Assembly: GCA_028023455.1 (NCBI GenBank)
Contig: JAQFVV010006197.1
Coordinates: 16,119,254-16,183,253, forward strand
Direction: 5' to 3'
From: Epiperipatus broadwayi
Taxonomy: Eukaryota > Onychophora > Udeonychophora > Euonychophora > Peripatidae
DNA length: 64,000 nt
Notes under the pieces: model-generated
What the model was told of the DNA's origin: nothing
Database searches by the model: none
What the model saw: only the letters and a program-made list of their open reading frames with translations
Position numbers and translations under genes: made by a program
Shown: positions 26,760-40,550 of the stretch, one piece after another
Position numbering within the stretch: position 1 is the stretch's first letter
How the letters are laid out: each line of letters starts with the position of its first letter

Positions 26760-27225
26760 ATGTTAATAAAATGTTTTTGTTTGTATTACTAAATAACTTT
26801 TCTGATAGCTATTTGCTACCAAAGTTTCCTCAATTTAACTATTAAATAATAATAAGGAACCTATAAACTTTAAGTGTAACACCAAGTATGCTAAAACTGT
26901 AACACTGTGTATGCCAAAAATAATAATGATTACGAATAGTGAACCCAATTAAAGAAAAGTGGATTGTCCACCCAATAAGAAAGTGAAACCAAAGAAATAG
27001 AAAGATTTGGGGGGAAACCAGCAAAAATGAAGATACTGTTTCAATGATAGGACACCCCAAAAAAGTTTTAAAAAAACTATTTTAGATATGGATGAATTTG
27101 CAGACATATATGACATAGCACACCTGGGAATAGTTAAGTACATGTCACAATAAAATCAACAATAAACAGGCAGCTCATAAAACCATCATTTGATAGCACT
27201 AGTTTTGCACATATTAATAATATAT
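26760..27225. other. AT-rich stretch without recognised features
   Basis: Two overlapping hydrophobic minus-strand frames (26842-27143) look like chance frames in T-rich sequence. No domain is recognised. Confidence 0.4.
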
Positions 27226-27575
27226 AGGGGGGTTAACTCAGACTTTCAGGTGACCCTTAACTATCCATGCTATCTCATACTGCTGCCATACTTGATCACA
27301 CACATGTCAAAAAGATAAATAATCACCAATATATGTTTTTTGTGCTAAACCAGCACTCATCAGTTGGTTCAGATTATCATCTCCCTACATATATACAATC
27401 AATGTTCAGCTTAAATTAAGATAGCCAATCTTCAGAATTTAATGGACTGGTTTCAATCCTCTCCACCCCACAACTCTTCAGTCATCTATTTCAACATGTG
27501 TGTGAGCAAGTGGGTCAGCAGTATGAGATAGCATGGATAGTTGAGGGGTGTATGAAAACCTGAGTTCAAACCTCC
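27226..27575. mobile_element. Palindromic element, hammerhead family 1
   Basis: Arms 27226-27306 and 27497-27575 are inverted copies (shared phrase CTATCCATGCTATCTCATACTG). The loop contains the family 1 hammerhead sequence on the minus strand. It aligns with the unit repeated at 47.3-49.1 kb and with 61.56-61.86 kb. A target duplication is unclear because both flanks are TA-rich. Confidence 0.75.
27313..27382 (-). ncRNA. Hammerhead ribozyme family 1, core mutated
   Basis: The minus strand has CUGAUGA, then a perfect 5-bp stem II (GUGCU/AGCAC), then AAAA where the catalytic core needs GAAA, then the family stem III and stem I strand UUGG matching CCAA. Loss of the invariant G12 should abolish cleavage. 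The G-C closing pair of stem II is preserved here, unlike in the 47-49 kb copies. Confidence 0.75.
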
Positions 27576-27889
27576 TATATATTATATACTGGAGTGCAGG
27601 TATGAAAAAGCCTGTATTGTAGAAAAAATTCATATATTAACATATTAATAATATAACACAAAGATACATTTAAAAAATTGATAAGTTAAAAGTATTTAAA
27701 GTTTTTACTAAAAATTAAAGTTATAGATAAAGTTTACGCAGTCACACAAGATGAAACTCAGATTAAGTATGCTAAATATTAGAAGATTAAATTTAATCCC
27801 TAAAACGTTCCAAATAATAAAATGGCTAGACATTGTACTCCACATAAAAGTGATTTAGTGCAACAAAAAATATATATAAAGCATCTCAG

Positions 27890-30800
27890 ATAATTCTGTT
27901 TATATTAATAGAATGGGCTACTCAGCTTTTTCAAGAATGGCATCAACACCCTCAGAATGCACAGGAATTATTATTATGAGACCATTTCCATTTAATTTAT
28001 TTAGATTACTGTACATAGATAATCATTTTCTAATACGCACTATGCATCATAAGACTATAAGCTTAGATATTGTGTTTATATATTCATCCAAATCATAAAA
28101 TTATAAATAGAATCATTCAAAAAATAAATTCCAGTATTTGCATCCACTTCACTTTATATTTTACTGATAGGAAATTTCAACATGCCATACACATATTTGT
28201 TTCCAAATGGTTACACCTCATTAATATTCCACTAACAAGTAGTGAGGGCTTTCTACCAAATAATGCAGTCTCATTTAACAATGGAATACATTCATCACTG
28301 ATTGAATTAGTTTTTTATTCATTTTTACTACATCCAGACCACTTGTAATAATGGCAATTCTAGATCTAAATTTTGCATTCCACACAATACAACACAATAA
28401 AACAATGAAGTCACTATTGTGTACAAGAATTACAGAATTTCGATATTCAGAAATTTATATTCGACTTGTCAAGTTGAAAAATAAACTATTCGATCTTATA
28501 CAAAGTTGGATATCATTCACACAAATAATTTCACACACTATAAACTATATTACTACATCTATTACGCCACCTACAAAACTTAGTTCTTGCTGATAAACTG
28601 CACAAAAGAATTACGAAGTTTGTACCTACTTCAGACAACAGTCAATTTATATTAAAATTTTAAAAACTTATAAATCAATGTGTGATGTATTAAATAAATA
28701 TATTGCTACAAAAAAAAAAAAGGAGAGAAAACTCACACACAATCATACACTTGGTTAAAACAATATATAAGATGGGTACTACGCCAATCTCCTATATCTA
28801 AGGTCCTGACTATAAATCAATGTGTGATGTATTAAAGAAATATATTGCTACAAAAAAAGAGAGAAAACTCACACACAATCATACACTTGGTTAAAACAAT
28901 ATATAAGATGGGTACTAGGCCAATCTCCTATATCTAAGGTCCTGACTATAAATCAATGTGTGATGTATTAAAGAAATATATTGCTACAAAAAAAGAGAGA
29001 AAACTCACACACAATCATACACTTGGTTAAAACAATATATAAGATGGGTACTAGGCCAATCTCCTATATCTAAGGTCCTGACTATAAATCAATGTGTGAT
29101 GTATTAAAAAAATCTATTGCTACAAAAAGAGAGAAAACTCACACCTAATCATACACTTGGTTAAAACAATATATAAGATGGGTACTAGGCCAATCTCCTA
29201 TATATAAGGTCCTGATTGCTCTAGTAAATGAAATCATGGTTGTGACTGGTGATAATATACTAACTTTAATGTATACACACTTCAAAGGTAAATTATAAAA
29301 AAAAAATTTCAAACCATCAGAGATGAACAAGCATTGTTCAAACCACCAGAATTTTTATAAAGTTTGGAAAACATGCCCGAATCTTTCCACCCAGGCCTTT
29401 GGGGCATATCAAAGTTTGTATGCAGCCATCTAAGTCAATTCATTTCAAAATGTCTTGCAGGTTAATCTGTCAAAAGAAATTTATAAAATTTATAATTTAT
29501 ATCCAATAGCAATTGTCTCATTCACAAAAAAATATATATCACCATCTATAATGCAAAATATAAGACCAATATCCATGGGTCAATTAGGAATAACATTACT
29601 TGAAAAGATATTAAAAAACAAGATGGAACCACATCTATTACCATTACTGTCACAATCACAATCCGCTAAAAATGGATCATCAACAAGGCAAGCAGCATTA
29701 TTATTTAAGACAGTCATTAATATGATACAAAATGTAAACAAATGCAGCTCAATGGTAGCTCGACATTAAAACAGCATTTGACTCTGTACCAATTGATATT
29801 TTCGAACAAACTTTGAAAAATACAACACATCTAATTCTATTTTATATGTCCTTACAAATTTACTTATAAACAGGGAAATAATATATATTATTTTAAATGA
29901 AAAAAATGGCTCCCTCATTTGACGCAAGTCAATCAATACCTCAAGGATCAGCACTTCGTGCTTTATTATTTATAATTTACATAAACCAATTCTTTAACAA
30001 TATAGATAATCATCTATAACCTGAATATCATACATGGATGATATTACAGTTTTCCTTATAACTAAAAAAGAAATTCCAACATTAGTAAAAATTATGAAGA
30101 AATTTACCAACTCCCATAAACTTGAATGCAGTCTTGACAAATCATGTGAATGGTTCATAGACACAGGTAAATTATATATAGACACATTTCTTGTCATGAC
30201 TCTCACTCTACTCTATGGTAGCTCTTATCAACATACTTATCATCATAAAGATAACGTACTACTTAATTGTCATAATCTTTACAAAATCATTCATCCCAAA
30301 GATATATTCTTCACTGTGCAGAAAGCTCTTGTGAAAAGAAAAAAAACAGTTGCAATTTCACTCAGAAAATTACAGTTTCATAGTGCTCAAAATGCATTAG
30401 GACTATTCTCAGTTTATAGGATTCAAAATGTTAGCCATGATAAGATTATTTCCACATCTGGAAACAATACTTAAGATAACACCAGCAGATAAGCCTCCTT
30501 CATATACAAAACATCTTCAAACAATTCTAGCACCAACTAACATAATGAAAAATATTAAGATAGCATTTCCACAATGAAAATGGCTATATTGGAAAATTCA
30601 TGCTCTTTTATATCTAAACATAAATGAAGTGACTGACTCTCCATTGTTTGGCATTAATAATAGGCAATTGATAATAAGATTGAAGCATTGGACTCTTGAG
30701 CCAAAATATTTCGATTTTATGCTAAAAATAAATATTTGGTCCTTGTCTACATTATATTTTTTTGAAGTATAAGAGAAACCCAGAAACTATATGTCAATTA

Positions 30801-31333
30801 TGTTTCAAGGAATTTTTTTAGAGTAGTGAGCTGCAAGATGCTTGGTCATACATCACAAAAATATTTTGGAAAAATAATAGTACAATTCAATCAATCATTA
30901 ACACTTTTCCAAAAACTTGCTTTGCAAAAATAAGAATCATCATATTTATACTTTATGCTCTGTGATGCACAAGATGCTTATTTCTTTACAACAATGATAT
31001 AAGAATACACACAAACACATTTAAAAACAAACCAGACACAATTAAATAGAGAGACAAAACAATAACTCCTAAAATATTTGAAGCTACATGGTCATTTATT
31101 CATCAGTGTTCTAACCTATAGTGAGATATTCTAATTATAATTTCTCAATTATTTTTTTTCATTGTCTGGTACATTCATTATAAATTTGTATGCTCAACAA
31201 TATGTAGTGCCCCCCCCCCTCTAATTCTAAGGAATTGTAAATATGTTAAGTTCTTTATTTTGGTTTTAATTTTTCATTTCTATTGTAATTTACTAAATTT
31301 TCTATCAATAAAATTCCTTTTGAAACAGAAACG
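27890..31333 (+). pseudogene. Decayed EN-RT-zinc-finger LINE, nearly full length
   Basis: Broken frames carry APE-endonuclease-like sequence (about 27913-28590). An RT follows: IRPISMGQLG near 29555, QSAKNGSSTRQAALLFKT near 29665, a motif A piece AFDSVPIDIFE near 29780, a motif B piece SIPQGSALRALLF near 29935, and YMDDI near 30030. The block LKHWTLEPKYFDF near 30690 is nearly identical to the minus-strand LINE at 4.7-5.4 kb. The element ends near 31333 with AATAAAATTCCTTTTGAAAC, also shared. So this is a long copy of that family, destroyed by many frameshifts and stops. A 136-bp tandem array sits between its endonuclease and RT regions. The endonuclease call is weaker than the RT call. Confidence 0.7.
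28669..29216. repeat. Four-copy tandem repeat, about 136-142 bp period
   Basis: Units begin TATAAATCAATGTGTGATG at 28669, 28811, 28947 and 29083. Copies 2 and 3 are almost identical; copy 1 differs in A-run length and copy 4 has several changes. It expands a segment of the decayed LINE between its endonuclease and RT parts. Confidence 0.93.
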
Positions 31334-34278
31334 TAACAGAACTCATTTCATATTCTTTATTATTGTCAATCCAAAATTAAACCAGTCTTTAAAAAAATTA
31401 AATAATTTTTGATAAAACCTTCACAAATAATTTCATATGAAAAATGTCAATTTTCAGCAATACAAATAACTATAATGCCTATTTTATTATGACCAATGTT
31501 TATTTCTACTTTCTGAAATAATCGGATAATTATAAATTGTTGAAATTGGATAAAACTATATTTGAATATCACTTCAAATAGCACAAAAAATATAAAGACT
31601 ACTCTAAAGATCATTAAATTCACCATAACAGCTTAATGAGAAAATGATACCTAAATTGGCCTATGCTATCCTTATTGATGCAAAAAAGATAACCCTGAAA
31701 GAGCCACATCATCATCATATTATGAAGTTATCATCTACACTGTTAACCAAGTGGAAAACTAATACAGAAAATTATTTCTTTAAAATTCTTTGTATGATCA
31801 AAGCTAATGGTAAGATTATAAATCCTCATCAATCATCTCAGTTTGAGCCATGTCATGATAATCATTCCTACATGAGGGAAAAAAAAACGTATTATCATCT
31901 ATCTCTGCGTAAATTAAAATGTCCAGCTTCATAATGAAGGTTTAATATTTTTTCTTACAAACCACCAATTGCTTTTCAAATAAAGCTTGCCTATTTATCT
32001 TATAAATCATTCAATGATACATGTAATGGATAATATTGACTCTTGAAATTAACTTTCTACCAATAAATTCTTCTAACAATTTAACTCATATCTGTTACTA
32101 TGAAACTTTGTCATAAGTTATAATTTTGAAAAGCAAATATAAGTTGCTGTATTAATTAGAACAACTTATTAAGAGATATCTTTAAGAAATAATATCATAT
32201 TTATAATATAATGAAGATCTCCATATTGAATATATTTGAAACATTTTATTAATGCTCATTAAGTTACATCTATATCAAGACAAAAAAAAATCACCATACA
32301 CTTCACTACTATTTGTTAGCAGATCTGTCTTAAAACTATATTCTATTTATCAAAGACAATACTTAAAATGTATTAATATAATTCATCTGACTGGAAATTC
32401 TGTTATTATTTTATTCATATGTATAAAAATTAATCTTATTGATACCTCACATGACTTATCACTTCTTATCAAGCTACTATTCTTGGCTATGGCAGCTATA
32501 AGCCTATTATTATGTTATCTTTCTGATAATCTATGATAATACTATATAGTTCAAACTACATTTATCCATCAAAAAATTGCATCTTCTAATCTTTTTCTAT
32601 TTATAGATTGTAAGTCAAATCTCATCTCTAATCATTACCTATATTAAGAACATAATTTTACTTTGAAAAAACATGCGTGGCTAATTAAAATATGCTTAAT
32701 ATTATAAGTAAAATTAGTTAGTGTGATATAAATATACAAAGAAAGCATGTTATCATCTTATTGATATAAATAATATTCTCAAATCTATTTCATATTTTGA
32801 CTCAGTGCTATAACTTCTCATATCATTATAGATTTGTTTTGGCTTGTAAAACTAAAACCATTAAAATCTGTAAATTGATTTCTACTCTAACAAAAAACAT
32901 AAAGGTATCTACAATTACTTATTCAAAAATTAATAATCTACAAATATAATTATTCTCTCAATAACTACTAATACAAATGATACTGACTTAGTTTTAAAAT
33001 TCTAAAATATCTACAAAAAATTTGAAGCTATAGATCAGCACATTAATATCCCAGTTTACTGTCAAGTTCAAATGAATTAGTAAAAGTGAAATAGAAAACT
33101 AATTGCTTAAAATTTACCAGTACGTTAACAGTTAGCAATATGTCTTCCAAATTAAATATAAATCTTAGAATTTTCCAATCCTTCACTGTTCTCTTAAGTC
33201 TGTGGTACAATGACCAAAAGATCCTGATTAATTTTTCAAATAATGCCATCTACTGTATAAAAAACAACACTGATTACACAACTTTATATCAATGAAAGGC
33301 AATGATCAGAAAATACTTTCAGTATATTAGTTTAAAAAGTAAATGGCATCACATATCCTAAGTTGTTCTCATCATATCATGGTCTCAAAAGGTAAAAAAT
33401 TATTCATGCAACTTTAGTAGAGTAGAATACAATATTAATTGTCAAACTTTTTAATTATGCAGACTAATTCACAAAAAAATCTCTTCAATCACAATCCTTA
33501 AACATAAATGAATTTATTAACTCATTTGTTTTCTATAATGCTGTATCACAAGAGTGTTGATTTATTTTTTGATGATCATAACAATTCATAAATAAAAAAA
33601 CCTTTGAAAATACAATATTATACTGTACTTTATTTTATTTTTATTAAATCTTTCAATTTCTAAGTTGTAAATTTTATACTAAATAAGTTCCAAGATTGCT
33701 CAGATTCACTCTTTCAGTTATATTAAGATAGATATATTCATATTTCCTACTGACAACCAATGCCCCTCACTGGTATACCAATAAACAATAGATTCTGAAA
33801 TAAATTTACATAATTTATTTACAGAATTAGTCTATTTCATACAAGTTGTTATTGCAATATTTCATGTCTTTTTGTATATTATGATCCATGAATCAAAAGA
33901 TCACATACTAAATAATTAGATTAGATTCTAATAATTTTTCTGTCAGAATTAGATTATCCGTTAAAACTTATCAACACAATATTTTCTAGACTTTTTACTT
34001 ATTACTGCCCAAGAATCAGAGTTAGCTAATTTTTAAAGATATACATCTGAGATTTGCCTTTCTACTTATAATCATATAACATAATGAGACTTTTCTAATC
34101 AGAAAACATCAATGTATTTTGGTCATAATTTTTAAAGATAATAAAAGTTTATAAAGTTATACTTGCTAATGCTCACTTCAAATAATTTTCTCCAGAAATC
34201 AATCTCTTAATACCATTATATTACAATAATTTCAGGTTCTTTTTGGACTACCCCATAGTTCAAATAAATTATGTTTTG
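31334..34278. other. Long AT-rich stretch without recognised features
   Basis: Several short plus-strand frames (31644-31934, 32252-32536) have no recognisable domain and amino acid make-up typical of translated A/T sequence. No repeat family or RNA gene was recognised in this 2.9 kb. Confidence 0.45.
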
Positions 34279-34291
34279 TTATGTGACTTAT

Positions 34292-35157
34292 CATATATAA
34301 TAACACAGCAAGGTACATCCATTTTTTCTTTTAAAATATATATGTTCTACAATAATATCAACAAATTAAAAATCCTTCTCCTTTTTCTTTTCAAAAACTT
34401 TATTTTTTTATATCTCAATACTGAACATATATATACATTTATATAATACAAAACTCCGTTTCAACTGTTTTTATATCATACAGTCATTTTCAAGGATCTG
34501 CAACGACAATATAAAATATATATTTATAAATAAACTTTAATTACATAAAAACTTCCTCTTACATTAACATAAACAGTAACAAACATATTAAACATATATA
34601 AATATATTTTACTTACATCTCTCTCCCACTGCTATATTTCATTACTCTTTGTTTTACATTATTTAATTACAAATCTGTCCTAAAATCATCCAAGAAACTT
34701 TCTTTACAAATATTTGTTTTATATTCATTTAAAGATATAGTTTAGGAATGCAGTTTTAAGATGGGTTTTAGATAAGATTTAAAAAAGGGGAGGTTTTTGG
34801 AAATTAGTTGGTATTTAAATTTGTATAGAAAGTTTCTTGGATGATTTTAGGACAGATTTGTAATTAAATAATGTAAAACAAAGAGTAATGAAATATAGCA
34901 GTGGGAGAGAGATGTAGGTAAAATATATTTATATATGTTTAATATGTTTGTTACTGTTTATGTTAATGTAAGAGGAAGTTTTTATGTAATTAAAGTTTAT
35001 TTATAAATATGTATTTTATATTGTAGTTGCAGATCCTTGAAAATGACTGTATGATATAAAAACAGTTGAAACGTTGGAGTTTTATATATGTTCAGTATCG
35101 AGATATAAAAAAATAAAGTTTTTGAAAAGAAAAAGGAGGATTTTTAATTTGTTAATA
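34292..35157. mobile_element. 866-bp near-perfect palindromic element with 13-bp target duplication
   Basis: Arms of about 370 bp (about 34342-34712 and 34817-35157) are inverted copies over a short centre near 34770. A 13-bp direct repeat TTATGTGACTTAT (34279-34291 and 35158-35170) brackets it. The outer arm includes CCTTGAAAATGACTGT...ACAGTTGAAACGTTGG, a hairpin phrase like that at the ends of PLE sequences here (compare 53.09 kb). No coding region. The first 50 bp of the insert are not in the palindrome. Confidence 0.85.
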
Positions 35158-35170
35158 TTATGTGACTTAT

Positions 35171-35595
35171 TATTATATTGTCAAATAAAAGATTAATCTT
35201 CTTCACATCTCTTGTGAATTAGTTTATCAATTGTTAAGACTCAACCTTTTCAAAAATATATTTTTCAAACATTTAAAATTTATCTTCAACTTGCTTCCTT
35301 ATGGTTAAAAACAATGTAGACAGACAGTTATTCTTTTTATCTTTCATATTGGAACATATAATGTTTTAAAATAATGCTTAAGAATGGACTATATTTAAAT
35401 GTGATTAAGTCCCTATTTTATTTTATTAAAGAACATGTTTGGCAATAAGCAGCTCTCTGTCACAATTGTTAACAGAATATCTTTGCTCATTAATAGTTTA
35501 TCAAATCTTTATTACATTTGTTTACCCTTTCATTTGTCTTCAGTGCCAACTAAAGTTATTAAATCATTTACATTAAGTTATTTTTATTATTTCTG
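35171..35595. other. AT-rich stretch without recognised features
   Basis: No frame, repeat or RNA gene was recognised. Confidence 0.45.
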
Positions 35596-35607
35596 AAAAA
35601 TGTTCAG

Positions 35608-35778
35608 CCACTAAACATTACATAATCACCAATCTTTATGCTTACACAAGCTGTTTACACATCATTCAGTACAAGCCAGAGCAATCAATGGATGCAGAAA
35701 AGTTTTCCATCCTGAATCCATTGATTACTCTGGCTTGCAGTGAATGATGCTACTGTATGGAGAGTTTTGCCTGTGTGT
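35608..35778. mobile_element. 171-bp palindromic element, hammerhead family 2 termini only
   Basis: ATTCAGTACAAGCCAGAG... on the left is inverted in ...CTCTGGCTTGCAGTGAAT on the right, around 35705. It ends with the family 2 terminus CTACTGTATGGAGAGTTTTG. A 12-bp direct repeat AAAAATGTTCAG (35596-35607 and 35779-35790) brackets it. The part of the unit carrying the hammerhead is absent. Confidence 0.82.
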
Positions 35779-35790
35779 AAAAATGTTCAG

Positions 35791-37636
35791 ATTAGATTAA
35801 ACTATTATAAATTGAAAATGACTAGCAAAATCAAAAATTACACTGTATTCTTAAGTTTTAATTTTAAAATTTTTGTGATGCTAAAATTTTAACATTTTCT
35901 TTGTTTTTAAAAAGAAAATAAATTGTTACAAACAACTCTTTATGGCCAAAATATCATTTTATTATAAGTAATTATTCTATAATATTAAAACTTTATTATA
36001 GTTTTTACTTTTTTTTTTTAAAAAAAAAAGGAAACTCAAACTCTAATAGTTTAATATAATTCACTTAAATGATAAAAGTGAATTACTATATCAGAAAATA
36101 AGTAAATTTCATTTATTTCAAAAGCATTAAGTTAAAAATATATGGATTATTGAGTTTAACCTTTGTAGTAAAACACATTTCATTTAATAGGAAAATAATA
36201 AACATTCACTATTGATATTTTGACTAACCTTTGTAGTAAAACATGTTTCATTTAAAAGGAAAATGATAAACATTCACTATTGATATTTTGACGTGTCCAC
36301 TTTTAAAAGCATAATAAACATTCACTATTTTTTTTTTGTTTATATGTAGATTTTATTTTTTAAAAAAATTTTGTTGTACTTTTAATTAAATGAAACAATG
36401 TATTTTTTCAGACTACAGCTTTAGAAGTTAAATGAAAATTTTCACATTCTCAAACATACAAATAATGATACTTCCAATAAAAAGCAAATTTTCATTACCA
36501 CGAACAATTATTTTTGAAATTTATATAGCAATAACATTTTACTACTATTGATAGTAGTTTTTATTTTATCAAAAGCTTTATTGTCTTGGTTTAAATCTTT
36601 GAATTTACACGCTTACATCGTGTGTTATACAAAGTTTAACTCATAATTTTACTAAGTGTATGTTGATACATCTAATGTAACAGGGAGAAAAAAACCGCCC
36701 TGGACACCATCATCCTCACCACCAGTGCTGGCACTGATCCGGTAGTTTGTCATCACTTTCCACATTTGTAGCTTGATTTAATCTAGCACTTCAATTGTGC
36801 GCTACATCAGTAACTTTAAGTTCTTACATCATTAAAATACACTCATACATATATATATATGTATTTGCATCTGCAAACAAAAAAGATTACAATGAAGAAG
36901 CATCAAGCTTGATCAACTTTTTTTTTTTTATTTGGAAGCACTTCATAAAAGAATGCATGTTATTTTTTAATATTATACCAAAAAAAATAATAAGAAACAT
37001 TGTATTTAGAAAACAAGAAATAATTAATATGACTTTTAAAAGGCTAAATATTTATAAGAATATAAACAGCAGCTTCATAATTAATTTTGTTAGCCATCCA
37101 ATTTTGGTATTTAAATTGGTACCCATTTAAAAAATCTTCATCAATCATTAGGTGACTAAATTTAGTAATATCTTTTCATTACCTGTCCCCCTTCCCCAAT
37201 CCTTCTAAAATTATTTCCTAAAAAGTTTTATCCACCTAAATTACTCTTTCAAAAATGATTCTTCTGTTTTTTGTTATATCATTACATAAAAATAATATAT
37301 TAATATTTCCAATATTTTTAATAGTCCAATAGAAAAAGTAATTCCAACTCCAAAACAAAAAGATAAAAAAGAGAAGATACTATACTACAGATGAGTTTTA
37401 TAATGACAATACATACCAATTTGTGAACTACAAATACTTCCATATATAGAATACATTGGTTCATTTTTCTATTATTTGATGTTTTATAATGTTATCTTTT
37501 AATTTCTCCAGAAAACTTTTATCTCTGAAACACTACTGAAAGTAATCGAGATTACACTTTCTATAGAATATCATTTAATAATCCTTGTAACATAAATGGG
37601 GTCTATCTTTACCATGAAAACATGTTCAACACAAAA
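35791..37636. other. AT-rich stretch with a small tandem duplication
   Basis: A 68-bp tandem duplication starts at 36158 and 36226 (AACCTTTGTAGTAAAACA...), with a partial third copy to about 36326. The rest, including the 111-codon frame at 36795-37130, is unrecognised. Confidence 0.5.
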
Positions 37637-38914
37637 TACCTTTTTAGGGTAATTTATATGTTCATTTCATTGGATCAATCCAATGAAAGAATGATTTTAA
37701 GAACTGTAGATTCTATAGTATTACAGCTAGCAAGTTAAATAACAAATTGCTTGATCTTATAAAATTGCCATTGTATTTTCAAAATTTTTACACAATATTC
37801 TTAAATGAACCTATTTAGATGCCTTTGTATTGTGTACATAGTGTCCAAAATTTCTGTTCCATACACTTAGATAAAATAACAGCTAATATGCAGCTAATTT
37901 AGTCAACTATTCATTTCACTGTGATAAAATACCTTATCTTTTAACTTGTCAAAAGCAGAAATAGCACACGGCACCTAAACATCAAATGTCTTTTTTACTT
38001 ATATATGATGTTTAAATGGGTTACACTTCAAAAGCTAATACTCATTCAAGACAAAAGTAATGATTTTTTTCTCCAACACTTTAATAAATATCTTAAACTT
38101 CTTTAAACATTGATTATTAAAGACATTATATATTTCATTCAAAACATTAAGTGCATTCTATAATTCACTCTATAACTGACAAAATTGCACAATCATAGTT
38201 TTGACTCTTAATTGATTCAAATTAAAAATTCTATTATCAAATCTTTATATCTGTTTCATCAAACTGCCTATAATTCTAAAGATCATTTGTCATAAAAACT
38301 GAAAACAATATTGGAGTAAATACATATTATTGTTTAACATCAATTTTCATTTAAAATGCTTCTAAAATTTCCATCTGTTGTAACAACACCATCTTTCATT
38401 CTACCGTATAGAAACTGCATAATATGAATAAACTTTTGTGCACAATTAACTAATTTCAAACTATGCCAATTAATTGATTCAAATGCCTTGACCAAATCTA
38501 TAAAAGCCAAGATATAAATGATTAGTTTTATTCCTGATAAATTTCTTGCATTTGCAAGCCAACATAAAATACCCTTTTAGGAATATTTGTATTTTTCGTT
38601 CATTTTAGCTGCCAATTAAATAACAAATTGCTTGATCTTATAAAATTGTTTGTATTTTTAAAATTTCACACCTTAACCTTAGAATAAAACTTTTCAGATG
38701 CCATTGTATTGTATCAATAGTATACAAAGTTTCAGTTCCATACACTAAATTAGGTAAAATAACAGCTATACATGCAGCTAATTTAGTCAGTATTTATTTC
38801 ATTATAATGAAATACCCTATCTTTTAACTTATTGAAAGCAGAAGCAGCACACTGAAGTCCAAACTGCACCTCAACATCTAACTATTCTTTTTATTATTAT
38901 CAAGATGTTTAAAT

Positions 38915-39399
38915 CACACTATAAAACAATACATCTATTGTATAAAACAGAAAAAAAATCAAAAATAATATAAAAAACACTATTGCCAAGTACTTTCAAC
39001 TTGTTTGAATCCTTATCAAGACTGTATAAAACATTATTACCCCTACTAAGCAATAAAACTCAAACATTCTATTATATAGGCCAGGAACAACTAATCAGAA
39101 AACTGGTTAACTTTGCATTAATAGTACAAAAAGAAATCTTTATTGCATATGAATCCTTGATCTTACGTTTTTTATTGTGTGTTTCATACACCTATATCTA
39201 CTAAAATCCTGTGGACAACATATATGGCCAGTACTACTTTGATGAATATAGAAAGATGAATAAATTGTATCATCCTCCACTGTCTTTTTATAAACATATT
39301 TATGCTATTATTTTCAATTTCTCTGTTTTATACAATAGACATATTATTACATTGTGATTTATATTTTATAATAACAGAAGTAGTAGTTTGATTATTTTG
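38915..39399 (-). mobile_element. 485-bp palindromic PLE remnant with 14-bp target duplication
   Basis: Inserted in the LINE fragment. The 14-bp direct repeat CAAGATGTTTAAAT flanks it (38901-38914 and 39400-39413). Inverted arms at 38931-38975 and 39300-39342 share ATCTATTGTATAAAACAG. On the minus strand between them, broken frames read IGVYETHNKKRKIKDSYAI, resembling the basic C-terminal RKxKEA block of PLE GIY-YIG proteins, and a hairpin phrase CTTGATAAGG...GTTGAAAGTACTTGG. The PLE assignment rests on arms, hairpin and this short block together. Confidence 0.6.
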
Positions 39400-40036
39400 C
39401 AAGATGTTTAAATTGATTTACACTTTAAAACTGATAATCATTGAAAATAAAAGATGCTTTTTCTTCCAACATTGGCTTAATAAATAACTGAAGATTTTTT
39501 TAAACATTAATTATTATAACTAAAGACATGATGAGTTGCATTCAAAACATTAACCAGCAAAATTGCATATCATTATCATATTGTGAATCCAGAATTTATG
39601 AAGAACAATTTCTAGTTTTCACTCTTAAAAGATTTGAATTTATGAAGAACAATTTCTAGTTTTCACTCTTAAATGATTTAAATTAAAAATTCTACCAAAT
39701 CTTTATACCTACTTCATTAAGCTATCTATAATTCCAAAGACTATTTGTGATAAAAATTGCAAATAATATTGGAGTAAATATATATTGATAGTTCAACACT
39801 AGTTTTCATTTTAAATGCTTCAAGAATTTCCATCTATAATAATATCACCTTTCATTCTATCATATAAAACTGTATAATATGAATAAACTTCATCACATGA
39901 TTACCATTCTTTATGCTTACACAAGCTGTTTTTAAAGAGGCAAAACTCTCCATACTGTAGCGCCATTCAGTGCAAGCCAGAGTAAACAATGGATGCAGGA
40001 AGGTTCGTGCATAAAATCCCTATCTACTGCCTATTC

Positions 40037-40095
40037 GTCCAATATCTCCAGACTAGTTTCTAGCTTGTGATTTTCATCAGTGAAGAGCCTTGAAT
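40037..40095 (-). ncRNA. Hammerhead ribozyme family 2, unit 1
   Basis: The minus strand has CUGAUGA, then a weak stem II, then GAAA, then palindromic stem III CUAG, then UC as cleavage site. Stem I is UCA/UGG inside an outer AUUCAA/UUGGAC helix with an internal loop. Core nucleotides are all present. Stem II has lost pairs, so activity is doubtful in monomer form. Predicted cleavage is between 40051 and 40050. Confidence 0.72.
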
Positions 40096-40491
40096 CTGAG
40101 AGCACTGCGCCTAGATCTTAGGATCTAATGCAACCCCCTAGCAGCCATCTTTTATTTTTTTAGCTAATCAAAAAGCACTTCAAGTCCAAATTGAAAACAC
40201 AATAATGTTTTCAAGCTAAGTTCATTAATTTGTATAATTGTATAAAATTGAAGTCAGTTCACCATCCATACCTTTTGGTGACTTTAGTTCTTTAATATCC
40301 ACAGTCACGATAATCCTATGGGCAGGATTGATATTAAACCATTAAACATGTCACGACATCATTCTTTATGCTTACATAATCTATTTTCACAGAGGCAAAA
40401 CTTTCCATAGAGTAGCACTATTCAGTGCAAGCCAGAGTAATCAATGGATGCAGGAAGGTTTGTGCATAAAATCCCTGTCTAGGGTCTATTC

Positions 40492-40550
40492 ATCCAATAT
40501 CCCCAGACTAGTTTCTAGTTTGCAGCTTTCATCAGCGAGGAGTCTTGGAT
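40492..40550 (-). ncRNA. Hammerhead ribozyme family 2, unit 2
   Basis: The minus strand keeps CUGAUGA and GAAACUAGUC. The outer stem I AUCCAA/UUGGAU is perfect, and the inner stem I is UCG/UGG. Stem II is poorly paired. Predicted cleavage between 40506 and 40505 is 455 nt from the site in unit 1. Confidence 0.72.
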
